The notes beneath the pieces are model-generated. The model was not told the origin of the DNA and ran no database searches. It saw only the letters and a list, made by a program, of their open reading frames with translations. Below, piece after piece: positions 9,268 through 16,957 of a stretch of DNA of 54,172 nt. Source of the stretch: Deltaproteobacteria bacterium (GTDB lineage Bacteria > Desulfobacterota > Desulfobaccia > Desulfobaccales > 0-14-0-80-60-11). How positions within the stretch are numbered: position 1 is the stretch's first letter; every line of letters starts with the position of its first letter. Both the position numbers and the translations under genes were made by a program. The DNA is taken from contig JAKAKP010000040.1 of NCBI GenBank assembly GCA_021813445.1, positions 1 to 54,172 of the forward strand. Reading direction: 5' to 3'.

Positions 9268-9440
9268 GTAGGGGGGCACCCATGTGTGCCCCCCGGCACC
9301 CGCAAAAACCCTATGCTCCAGCCCTTAATAATCAATATAATCATAGAATTAAGGCGCAGTGGTATTTGCCGGTGCCGGGGCGGACACGCGGGTCCGCCCC
9401 TACGGAAAAATTGTCATCAGATTGCGACCGGGTATGAGAC
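9268..9440 (+). repeat. Dispersed composite repeat family B, copy 1
   Basis: An element of about 173 bases with two palindromic cores: GTAGGGGGGCACCC...GTGTGCCCCCC at the left and GGGGCGGACACGCGGGTCCG with CCCCTAC at the right, joined by an AT-richer middle (TAATCATAGAATTAAGGCGC) and followed by AAATTGTCATCAGATTGCGA. Copies with the same order lie at 26173-26346 in the same orientation and at 16573-16748 inverted. The rest of this 336-base gap between icmF and the membrane protein gene shows no gene. Confidence 0.8.
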
Positions 9441-9547
9441 CCGAGTGCCGGGGAGGTGCGGCCAAGCTGGTCCCCAGCGGTGATTTGCGGTGGCATCCCG
9501 CCGTCTCCTTCCTCAGTTGTGGTCCCGTGGGTTGCGCGGTCTAACCG

Positions 9548-10852
9548 TCAGTGTTCATGGACATAGAAGGGCCATTTGTGGAAAAACCACTCGTTCCAGA
9601 GGAGCGGGATGATCCACCAGAAGTTCCAGATGAGGGATTCGCCTCCCACGATGCGGCCCGCGGCGTTATGGGCGTGCACCATGTGTTCGACGCCCAGACC
9701 CCAGCCGCCGAAATTGATGTAATAGTAAAAGCTATAGTTCAAAACCATTAAGATGCCGACGCCGATGGTCCTGAACCAGAAATTCCCCCAGGAGTCCACG
9801 TCATGGCCGGGTGCCAGGTCATCGAAATAATGGTGCCAGGCGAGGAAGGGGATCAGGGTGAAGCCCGCGATTTCTGCGGCGTGATACCAGAAAAAGCGCA
9901 TGGGGTTGCCCTTGTCCGTGGCGGGCAGGGCCTTGAGGATTTCCTCCATATTCAGCCAGGCGGGCGCCAGCTTGACGCAGAGCCAGGCCAGGATGTAGCC
10001 CAGGAGGAAGGTCAGGATCAGGGAAATAAAGCCCTTCCAGGGCTGCGGCAGTTTGATAAGCGACCAGGGCTTCATGCGCCAGACATTGGGAGTCATGAAG
10101 AGCACGATGATGGCCCATTCCCACCAGCCGAAGACCCAGTGCACGTGCGGAGTGCCGGCGATGCCGCCCCACCAGGGAAGCCCCAGGGCGTAGGATTTTC
10201 CGAAGAGCACCCCGTAGATCAGGCCCCAGAAAGGCACGATGAGGATGCTGAAGTAAAACATGGTCAGCATGCTGCACCAGCCCAGTTCGGCCAGCCCGGC
10301 TTCGGGCTGTTTCAGATCACTGGGCCGGATGGGCCACTTGCCGAAGAGGATGGTGGTATAGGGATAGCTGAAGAAGCCGATCAAGACGAAGGTCACCACG
10401 GCCCTTTCGCCGAATCTGGCCGCGGGATTGGTCAGGGCCTCCAGCTTCAGGGTACTGGCCACGCCTTCGGGCATCACGGTCTTGCCGGCCGCGGCCAAAG
10501 TTTCCAAATTCAATTGACTGAGGAAGTTGAAGCCTAATCCCAGAATCCGATAAAAAACCACGTGGATGACAAACCACACTAAAACCAGGTTAAAAATAGT
10601 TTCGACGATGCCCCTGGCCGGCTGGGATAATTTATGAAAAGGCCAGTCCCCCATGAACATATGCTGCCAGAGGCCCACCAGGATCATCATGGCCATATAA
10701 ACGGTGAAGGGGTAGGGATGGGAACCCACCGGCCCCCGGGGATCAGTGAAAATGTACCAAATAATCCAGGCTACGAAAAAGAATACGAAAAAAGAGACAA
10801 TACCCGTGACGGGCTGCCCCCAACGCGGCCGCAACGCTACTGGACTTGCCAT
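9548..10852 (-). CDS. His/Trp-rich polytopic membrane protein, unknown function
   Basis: I do not recognise this family. The 434-residue protein has about ten hydrophobic segments, starting near residues 15-35, and is rich in aromatic residues. Histidines cluster in or beside membrane segments: WQHMFMGDWPFHK, HVHWVFGWWEW, YHAAEIAGF, WHHYFDD and EHMVHAHNAAG. Repeated His in such positions can mean metal, heme or proton binding, but no known oxidase signature is visible. The ATG at 10852 follows GGGAGG with five-base spacing. A small gene lies 52 bases upstream in the same direction and they probably share a transcript. Annotation as a transporter would be a guess. Confidence 0.8.
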   Translation of the reverse strand: MASPVALRPRWGQPVTGIVSFFVFFFVAWIIWYIFTDPRGPVGSHPYPFTVYMAMMILVGLWQHMFMGDWPFHKLSQPARGIVETIFNLVLVWFVIHVVFYRILGLGFNFLSQLNLETLAAAGKTVMPEGVASTLKLEALTNPAARFGERAVVTFVLIGFFSYPYTTILFGKWPIRPSDLKQPEAGLAELGWCSMLTMFYFSILIVPFWGLIYGVLFGKSYALGLPWWGGIAGTPHVHWVFGWWEWAIIVLFMTPNVWRMKPWSLIKLPQPWKGFISLILTFLLGYILAWLCVKLAPAWLNMEEILKALPATDKGNPMRFFWYHAAEIAGFTLIPFLAWHHYFDDLAPGHDVDSWGNFWFRTIGVGILMVLNYSFYYYINFGGWGLGVEHMVHAHNAAGRIVGGESLIWNFWWIIPLLWNEWFFHKWPFYVHEH

Positions 10853-10904
10853 ACATTCCTCCCTTTAGATGGCGCTCTGGTAAAGATGCGAGTTCTATTA
10901 CGGC

Positions 10905-11096
10905 CTAGATGCTGTCCATGTGCTCTTCTTGGTATTGGCGTACCGATTCTTCATCCACCAGTTTCCGCATGAATTCCAGGCAGGTCTGGTCGGTGACAAT
11001 TGCCGGCCAAATTGCCGGCAGCAATTCACAGACCACCCGTTTCTTGCCTTCGGCATCCAGAGCCAAGGCCGCGGCTTTGATTTCTTCGAACGTCAT
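10905..11096 (-). CDS. Small hypothetical protein (63 aa)
   Basis: A 63-residue soluble protein, MTFEEIKAAALALD at the start, strongly helical and acidic at the end. A strong ribosome binding site, GGGGAGGG, lies seven bases before the ATG, and the gene sits 52 bases upstream of the membrane protein gene on the same strand. The opening resembles small addiction-type or regulatory proteins (FEEIKAAALALDAEGKKRV), but no toxin partner is adjacent. Function unknown; it may be an accessory of the membrane protein. Confidence 0.6.
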   Translation of the reverse strand: MTFEEIKAAALALDAEGKKRVVCELLPAIWPAIVTDQTCLEFMRKLVDEESVRQYQEEHMDSI

Positions 11097-11200
11097 CCCA
11101 ATCCCTCCCCTCTATCTTGGTCTTGATGCAACAAGTCATTTCAAAACCTGTTTTCGGAGTCAATTTTCAGAAACCAGGATATGGTTGCTGAGGCACGAAT

Positions 11201-11290
11201 TACCCCCCTTTGTAAAAGGGGGCAGGGGGATTTATAAGCGCCCCCAAATCCCCCCAAAATCCCCCTTTTTCAAAGGGGGACTTTAAGAAC
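11201..11290. repeat. Dispersed repeat family A (C/G box pair)
   Basis: Copy of the two-box element: CCCCCCTTTGTAAAAGGGGG with CAGGGGGATTTATAAGCGC, then AAATCCCCCTTTTTCAAAGG with GGGACTTTAAGAACC. It occupies the gap of 332 bases between the small gene and hbd. A CATTTCAAAACCTG stretch at 11140 resembles the terminal repeat of the element at 16354. No gene is seen in the gap. Confidence 0.75.
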
Positions 11291-11428
11291 CTGCTGGTTT
11301 GGGTTTTGGTCTGAATCAATGCCATTCTATTTACGAAAGGCCTCCCGGAGCTCGTGGCAGGTTGCAGGCCCGCTTCCGGCTGCGGCCTTCCCCTTCACGG
11401 TTACTATTTTGTTCTCCTGATCCTATTG

Positions 11429-12301
11429 CTAATTGTATTCGTAGAACCCCCGTCCGGTTTTCCGCCCCAGCCAGCCGGCCTCCACATACCTGCGCAGCAG
11501 CGGACAAGGCCGGTATTTGGAATCGCCAAAACCGTTAAATACGGTCTCCATGATGGCCAGACAGGTATCCAAGCCGATGAGATCGGCCAGGGCCAGAGGA
11601 CCCATGGGGTGATTGGCGCCCAGTTGCATCACCAAATCGATGTTTTCCCGGGTGCCCACTCCCTGATAAAGGCAGTAGACCGCTTCGTTGATCATGGGAA
11701 TGAGGATGCGGTTGATGAGAAACCCCGGATAATCGCTGGCTTCTGCAGGCGTCTTGCCGAATTTGACGCACAGATCCCGGATCACCTCAAAGGTCTCATA
11801 TGAGGTGGTCAGGGCCCGGATCACCTCCACCAACTGCATGACCGGCGCCGGGTTCATGAAGTGCATGCCGATGACCTTGTCGGGCCTCTGGGTCAGGGCG
11901 GCGATGCGGCCGATGGGAATGGATGAGGTGTTGGTCGCCAGGATGGCCGTGGGCCGGCAAATGACGTCCAGCTCCCGAAAAATCTGAAATTTTAGCGCCT
12001 CCTTTTCCGTGGCCGCCTCGATCACCACCTCCGCCGCAGACATATCCCCGAGATTAACGGTGGTCTGGATGCGGCCGAGGGCCGCATCTTTTTTCTCGGG
12101 ATTTAGTTTGCCCTTTTCGATGCCTTTGTCCAGGCTTTTGATGATGGTCCGCAAACCCCGCTGCACCAAGCCCTCATTGATATCGCTCATGATCACCGCC
12201 AGACCGCTCAGCGCCGCCACCTGGGCGATGCCGTTGCCCATCTGGCCGGCGCCCACCACGCCGATGGTCTTTATCTGCATCTTGCCTTTAGTTCCGCTCA
12301 C
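11429..12301 (-). CDS. hbd: 3-hydroxyacyl-CoA (3-hydroxybutyryl-CoA) dehydrogenase
   Basis: NAD(P)-dependent oxidation of 3-hydroxybutyryl-CoA to acetoacetyl-CoA, the step between the crotonase and thiolase encoded 8-10 kb downstream. The Rossmann motif GVVGAGQMGNGIAQVAA, the catalytic histidine in GMHFMNPAPVMQLVEVI, GFLINRIL and the C-terminal GRGFYEYN are present; 290 residues is normal. The start is taken as GTG at 12301 with GGAGGG upstream; an ATG seven codons later (12280) is a possible alternative. An imperfect inverted repeat, TTGCA(GGATG)TGCAA, lies about 70 bases upstream and could be an operator. Confidence 0.94.
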   Translation of the reverse strand: MSGTKGKMQIKTIGVVGAGQMGNGIAQVAALSGLAVIMSDINEGLVQRGLRTIIKSLDKGIEKGKLNPEKKDAALGRIQTTVNLGDMSAAEVVIEAATEKEALKFQIFRELDVICRPTAILATNTSSIPIGRIAALTQRPDKVIGMHFMNPAPVMQLVEVIRALTTSYETFEVIRDLCVKFGKTPAEASDYPGFLINRILIPMINEAVYCLYQGVGTRENIDLVMQLGANHPMGPLALADLIGLDTCLAIMETVFNGFGDSKYRPCPLLRRYVEAGWLGRKTGRGFYEYN

Positions 12302-12600
12302 TCGGCCCTCCGTTTGCCTTCAAAAGTAATTGACCGTTAGATCAGTCAGTAGCCCAGGCAATAATCCTTGCAGGATGTGCAAAGGCTGTACCAGTGAAGA
12401 CATAACGGATAAGAAGCTGAAATAATATGGAAATAATCTATCCGGCTGAACCGCCATCCCCCTCCTCCTCTAGCAAATGCTACAAAACACCGCCAACTCC
12501 GGGGACGACTACCTGGCCATGAGAAATAATTGATGAAATACTGCCACTTAGGAGAGTGGAGGATTAGCTGCAAGGCTGTAGCATATCAGGCATGGTCAGT

Positions 12601-12628
12601 GTAGGGGCACAGCAAGCTGTGCCCCTAC
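12601..12628. repeat. Perfect 12-bp inverted repeat
   Basis: GTAGGGGCACAG, a four-base CAAG loop, and CTGTGCCCCTAC form a perfect hairpin. The arm resembles the left core of repeat family B, so this may be a reduced copy. It stands in the 427-base divergent region between hbd (minus) and the histidine kinase (plus), which otherwise holds only the kinase promoter. Confidence 0.75.
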
Positions 12629-12650
12629 GCCTGCGTTTTCAAGCCGCCGG

Positions 12651-12679
12651 TTGAGGTTGCAGGGGATTTATTTTATAAT
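12651..12679 (+). promoter_or_regulatory. Predicted sigma-70 type promoter of the histidine kinase operon
   Basis: TTGAGG at 12651-12656 and a perfect TATAAT at 12674-12679 are separated by exactly 17 bases. Transcription would start near 12686, leaving a leader of about 43 bases to the ATG at 12729. This rests on sequence match only. Confidence 0.6.
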
Positions 12680-12728
12680 AATTTTATCAGGTTTTTCCCT
12701 GGAAAACCCGGGATTTGAGGGTAACGCC

Positions 12729-14861
12729 ATGGTCCGGAAACTGAGTGCGTCGCATTATCAGCGAGAGTTAAGAACCAAAGAAAGGCTTCTGTCTTCGATT
12801 CACAAGATCAGTAGCCTGTTGACCCGTCCCATATCCCTGGACCAGATTCTGAACTCCATCGTCAAGGAGACCTACCAGGTTTTCGGCCTGACCCGGGTGG
12901 GCATCTTTCTCACCGATAAGGACAAGGGTCTGCTGGAATGCAAATACATTATCGGCTTCAGCCCGGAGGAAACGGAGCGGGCCCTGACCAAACCTTACCG
13001 CCTGGCGGACCACGACTGCCTGGACACCAAAGTGGCCCGTTACGGGAAAACCATCTATTCCCCGGACATGGTGAACGACCCCCGGGCCACCCCCCTGGAC
13101 CTCAAGGTCTGCCAGAACATGAGGCGGCGGGGTACGGTCATCGCACCCCTGAAGATCAAAAAGGACACCATCGGCCTGATCGTCGCGGACCGGCGGGACC
13201 AGGAATTGCGCCTCACCAAGAAGGACATCGATTCCTTCTCCACCTTTGCCAACCAGGCCAGCGTCATCATCGAGAATGCCCGGCTGCAGGAACAGAACCA
13301 GAGGAAGATCCGGCAATTGCTGGCCCTTCAGGAAATCAGCCGCAAAACCAGCTCCACCATCAACCTGCAAAAACTGCTGAATCTCATCAGCGCCAGCGCC
13401 ATGAAGATTACCAAGGCCTCTAGTTGCGCCCTGCTGCTGATGGATGATTCCAAGCAGCACCTGCGGGTCGCCTCCCAAATCGGCTATGAAGAGATGGATG
13501 ACCTGGAAGGTTTCCGGCTGCGAGTGGGGGAGGGCATCGCCGGCTGGGTGGCGCAACACGGGGTGCCTCTGCTGGTGCGCTACGTGAGCCAGGAACCCCG
13601 TTACGTGGAGGTGGTGAAAGAAGTGGAATCGGAACTGGACGTGCCCTTGATCAGCGAAAATAAGGTCCTGGGGGTCCTGAACGTCAACAGCCGCAACCGT
13701 GCGGCCTTTTCCGAGGACGACTTGAAACTGCTGTCGATTTACGCCGGGCACACCGCCAGTCTGATCAAAAACGCCAGGCTTTACGGCCAGGTCATGACCG
13801 AGCGGAACTTCCGGGAAAACATCCTGGAAAGCTCCCCCAACAGCGTCATTGCCATGAACATGAAGAAGGAAATCACCTCCATCAACCGGCAGACGGAGGA
13901 GTTATTCCGCCTGAAACGCAAAAATGTCCTGGGCAAAAAGGTCGCGGATGTCTTTGACACAGAAATAGTCCAGGTGGTGGATCTGGCCATCGATCACGGC
14001 ACGCTGAGCGATTACCAGGAAATCCGCAAAAGCCGCAAAGACGGCAGCCATTTGATCTTGGGCGTCATCTCTTCCTGGCTGCGGGACCATCAGGATAACC
14101 GTATCGGCGTGGTTTTCAGCGTCAGGGACCTGAGCGAAGCCAAGAGGACCGAAGAGATGATCCGGCGGATGGATCGCTTGACCTCCATCGGTCAGCTCTC
14201 CGCGGGCATCGCCCACGAAATCAGGAACCCTCTGGCCAGTATCAGCCTCAATGTGCAGATGCTCTCGAAAAAATTGGCCCTGGACGACGCCAGCAGAAAC
14301 ATCGTCGCCGACACCCTGGAAGGCATCGACCGCATCAAAAGCCTGGTCAAGGGGATGCTGGATTTTGCCAAGCCCTCCACCCCGGCCCTCAAGAGAGGCT
14401 CCATTGCCCGAGTGTTGCGGAATTCCATTTCCTTATTGGATTCCCAAATGCGGAAAAAAAGAGTGGAGGTCAAAGTGGACCTGCCGGAGACCCTCCCCGA
14501 GATCGTCATCGATGAACAACAGATCCAGCAGGTCCTGGTCAATCTTTTGCTCAACGGCCTGGAATCCATGGCCGACGGGGGCAGCATCAGGATCATCGGC
14601 AGACTCGGCAGCCATAACAAAAAACGGCAGCGGCACCTGGCTTTGCAGATTAGCGACACAGGCGAAGGCATACCTGCGGCCAATCTCTCCAAGGTGTTCG
14701 ATCCCTTTTTCACCACCAAGCCGGAAGGCACGGGGCTGGGCCTCTCCATTGTCCATAAAATCCTGGACCAGCACCAGGCCTCCATTGAGGTGGCCAGCCA
14801 GGAGAACCGCGGGACCACCTTTATCCTGAGATTCCCGCTCCAGCCAGCCGGGGGAAGATGA
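12729..14861 (+). CDS. Sensor histidine kinase, GAF-GAF-PAS-HisKA-HATPase
   Basis: Cytoplasmic sensor kinase of 710 residues with no membrane segment. Two GAF domains (about 30-190 and 205-365) precede a PAS domain (about 375-480) and a kinase core. The phospho-acceptor His is residue 496 in SAGIAHEIRNPLASISL; the ATPase has NLLLNGLES (N box), DTGEGI (G1) and FDPFFTTKPEGTGLGL (F/G2). The HEIRNPL box and arrangement are those of NtrB-like kinases. The ATG at 12729 follows GAGGG; residues upstream are not conserved-looking. It overlaps the response regulator by ATGA, so the pair is translationally coupled. The signal is unknown. Confidence 0.95.
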   Translation: MVRKLSASHYQRELRTKERLLSSIHKISSLLTRPISLDQILNSIVKETYQVFGLTRVGIFLTDKDKGLLECKYIIGFSPEETERALTKPYRLADHDCLDTKVARYGKTIYSPDMVNDPRATPLDLKVCQNMRRRGTVIAPLKIKKDTIGLIVADRRDQELRLTKKDIDSFSTFANQASVIIENARLQEQNQRKIRQLLALQEISRKTSSTINLQKLLNLISASAMKITKASSCALLLMDDSKQHLRVASQIGYEEMDDLEGFRLRVGEGIAGWVAQHGVPLLVRYVSQEPRYVEVVKEVESELDVPLISENKVLGVLNVNSRNRAAFSEDDLKLLSIYAGHTASLIKNARLYGQVMTERNFRENILESSPNSVIAMNMKKEITSINRQTEELFRLKRKNVLGKKVADVFDTEIVQVVDLAIDHGTLSDYQEIRKSRKDGSHLILGVISSWLRDHQDNRIGVVFSVRDLSEAKRTEEMIRRMDRLTSIGQLSAGIAHEIRNPLASISLNVQMLSKKLALDDASRNIVADTLEGIDRIKSLVKGMLDFAKPSTPALKRGSIARVLRNSISLLDSQMRKKRVEVKVDLPETLPEIVIDEQQIQQVLVNLLLNGLESMADGGSIRIIGRLGSHNKKRQRHLALQISDTGEGIPAANLSKVFDPFFTTKPEGTGLGLSIVHKILDQHQASIEVASQENRGTTFILRFPLQPAGGR

Positions 14862-16240
14862 TGTACCGCTATAAAATCATGATCGTCGATGACGACAAGC
14901 TCCTCCAGAATTCTCTGAAGAACGTCTTATCTGATAAGTATGACACCATAGTAGTGGGACGGGGCGAGGACGCCATCGAGCTCCTGCGCCGCCGGGCAGT
15001 GGACCTGGTGCTCCTGGATGTCAGGTTGCCCGGTCAGGACGGCATCGAGACCTTGAAACAAATCAAGACCCTGGAGTCCGACCTCCTGGTGATCATGATG
15101 ACCGCTTATGAAGACGTGAAAACCGTTATCACCTCCATGAAGATGGGGGCCTACGATTACCTGGTGAAACCCCTAGAAATCGAGGAACTGGAAATCATCG
15201 TCGAAAAGGCCCTGGATAACCTCAAGCTCAAAAAGGAAGTGGAGGAGCTGCGCAAAAATTACCTCAAGGAATTCAATGTCGGCAATATTATCGGTGAGAG
15301 CCCGGCCATCAAGAAGGCCATCGAGTTCGCCGACAAGGTGGCCAAAAGCTACGACACCACGGTGCTCATTGAAGGGGAGACCGGCGTAGGCAAGGAAGTG
15401 ATCGCCCGGACCATCCAGAGCCGCAGCGCCCGCTTCAATAAGCCTTTCGTGATTATCAACTGCGGGGCCATCAGCAAGGACCTGGTGGAAAGCGAACTCT
15501 TCGGCTACGAACGGGGCACCTTCACCGGCGGCCTCCAGGAAGGCAAAAAGGGCCAGTTGGAAATGGCCGACGGCGGCACCCTGTTTCTGGACGAAATCAG
15601 CGAGCTTCTGCCTGCCTCCCAGGTGAAGCTGCTGCGCTTCCTGGAGGAAAAGGAATTCTTCCCGGTGGGCGGCACGAAGAAGCGCCAGGTGGATATCCGC
15701 ATCATCGCCGCCACCAACAAGAGCCTGCAGCTGGAGTGCCAGGCCGGCCGCTTCCGGGAGGACCTCTATTACCGTCTCAATGTGGCCAAAATCACCATCC
15801 CGCCTTTACGGGAGCGCCAGGTGGACATCCTCCCTCTGGCCCTCTTTTTCATGAACGGTTTCAATGAGAAATTCGGCAAGAATTTTCGCGCCATCTCCCC
15901 CGCGGCCCGGCAGATGCTGCTGGCTTACCCCTGGCGGGGCAACGTCCGGGAACTCCGGAACGCCATCGAACGGGTGGTCCTGATGGAGGAAGATCAGGAA
16001 ATCCTCCCGGCCCACCTGGCCTTTCTGGGCCTGGCGCCGCCGGAAACCAATCTCCAGGGCCAAGCGGCCCCGGGCCTGAAGCTGCCCCCGGGAGGCGTAA
16101 ACCTGGACGAATTGATCAAAGGCCTGATCATGGAGGCCCTGGAGGCCAGCCGCGGCAACCGCACCCGGGCCGCCAAACTGCTGGGCCTCACCCGCCCCAC
16201 CCTGATTTACCGCCTGGAGAAATACGGGATTGAGGTTTAA
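14858..16240 (+). CDS. NtrC-family sigma-54 response regulator
   Basis: Receiver domain with phospho-acceptor D54 (LVLLDVRLPGQDG), the MMTAYED and YLVKPLE switch positions, then a sigma-54 AAA+ domain with Walker A GETGVGKEV, Walker B GGTLFLDEI and the R-finger region YYRLNVAKITIPPLRER. A Fis-type helix-turn-helix (NRTRAAKLLGLTRPTLIYRL) ends the 460-residue protein. The sigma-54 contact loop reads GTFTGG at 220-225 instead of the canonical GAFTGA, an unusual but probably active variant. It starts inside the kinase stop codon. The next plus-strand gene has a sigma-54 promoter, so that gene is the obvious target. Confidence 0.95.
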   Translation: MMYRYKIMIVDDDKLLQNSLKNVLSDKYDTIVVGRGEDAIELLRRRAVDLVLLDVRLPGQDGIETLKQIKTLESDLLVIMMTAYEDVKTVITSMKMGAYDYLVKPLEIEELEIIVEKALDNLKLKKEVEELRKNYLKEFNVGNIIGESPAIKKAIEFADKVAKSYDTTVLIEGETGVGKEVIARTIQSRSARFNKPFVIINCGAISKDLVESELFGYERGTFTGGLQEGKKGQLEMADGGTLFLDEISELLPASQVKLLRFLEEKEFFPVGGTKKRQVDIRIIAATNKSLQLECQAGRFREDLYYRLNVAKITIPPLRERQVDILPLALFFMNGFNEKFGKNFRAISPAARQMLLAYPWRGNVRELRNAIERVVLMEEDQEILPAHLAFLGLAPPETNLQGQAAPGLKLPPGGVNLDELIKGLIMEALEASRGNRTRAAKLLGLTRPTLIYRLEKYGIEV

Positions 16241-16353
16241 GGAAATGTCGTTTTTGAATAATTAGACAATTCGTGGTAATCTGTCTCTTCTGAAAAATCT
16301 ATATATAGACAGGCCGTGGCGGTTGAGCGCCTTTTGGACGGGAAGCACTGGAA

Positions 16354-16474
16354 GCCATTTCAAAACCTCAAATAACCCCGGACTGTCATTCTGAGCGCCG
16401 CGAACCTCGTCTTTTCGAGGGCTTGAGATCCTTCACTGCGTTCAGGATGACAAAAAGAGAGGTTTTGAAACGGC
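16354..16474. mobile_element. MITE-like element with 16-bp terminal inverted repeats
   Basis: GCCATTTCAAAACCTC at 16354-16369 faces GAGGTTTTGAAACGGC at 16459-16474; the arms match at 15 of 16 positions. The inside holds CATTCTGAGCGCCGCGAACC and TTCACTGCGTTCAGGATGAC, itself an imperfect inverted repeat. It encodes no protein. A right half of the same element (GCTTCGCTCAGAATGAC then GAGGTTTTAAAATGGCTTC) lies at 51750-51806. Confidence 0.7.
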
Positions 16475-16572
16475 TACCAGGCAAAATGATCATGCAGAGC
16501 AATGCCGCAGGAAATGGCGGGAGGCGATCCGCTTTTCCCCCCCGGCCTTGGGAGCGGCGAGGCCCGCCCCGT

Positions 16573-16748
16573 CCCATAATACCAGGTCGCAATCTAATGG
16601 CAATTTTGCTGTAGGGGCGGACCCAGGTGTCCGCCCCAGCGCCTGCAAAATCCGTGGCATCTTAATGCGATGATCACCTTGATTTTTTCGGATCGGGGGA
16701 TGTTGTTTTTGCGAGCGCCAGGGGGGCACACACGGGTGCCCCCTACAA
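16573..16748 (-). repeat. Dispersed composite repeat family B, inverted copy
   Basis: Read on the minus strand this has the same order as the copies at 9268 and 26173: GTAGGGGGCACCCGTGTGTG core, GCGCTCGCAAAAACAACATC, AAGGTGATCAT middle, GGGGCGGACACCTGGGTCCG core, then CAAAATTGCCATTAGATTGC. It fills part of the 717-base gap between the response regulator and the AbfD-like gene. No gene is seen in that gap. Confidence 0.8.
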
Positions 16749-16866
16749 ACCCAGGCCGCTTGACTGCCACTTGGTATAAATTGTCTGATATGCTACAGCT
16801 ATGCAGCTTATCCTAGATCCTACCTCTGACCCAGTTTTCCCCCGGACGGATATCCCCTGATATTTC

Positions 16867-16886
16867 ATCCTGATATCCATCAGGAT
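16867..16886. promoter_or_regulatory. Perfect inverted repeat, candidate activator site
   Basis: ATCCTGATATCCATCAGGAT has perfect 7-base arms (ATCCTGA / TCAGGAT). It ends four bases before the sigma-54 -24 element, with further GATATC-like sequence at 16848-16855 (GGATATCC). Candidate binding site for the response regulator encoded just upstream; its closeness to -24 is atypical for an enhancer and would also fit repression. Confidence 0.5.
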
Positions 16887-16890
16887 ATGC

Positions 16891-16906
16891 TGGTATAGCC
16901 CTTGCT
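16891..16906 (+). promoter_or_regulatory. Predicted sigma-54 (-24/-12) promoter of the AbfD-like gene
   Basis: TGGTATAGCCCTTGCT keeps the invariant GG and GC separated by ten bases and has the TTGCT -12 element of the TGGCAC-N5-TTGCW consensus. Transcription would start near 16917, giving a leader of about 40 bases with GAGGAGG before the ATG at 16958. An NtrC-type activator is encoded directly upstream. Confidence 0.65.
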
Positions 16907-16957
16907 AATTATAATTTTTCAACCGATTAATCTTCCAGATATGAGGAGGCAAACCCC

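Noticed and set aside
12346-12573. 75-codon minus-strand frame in the hbd-kinase gap
   Set aside because: No ribosome binding site, odd composition, no context.
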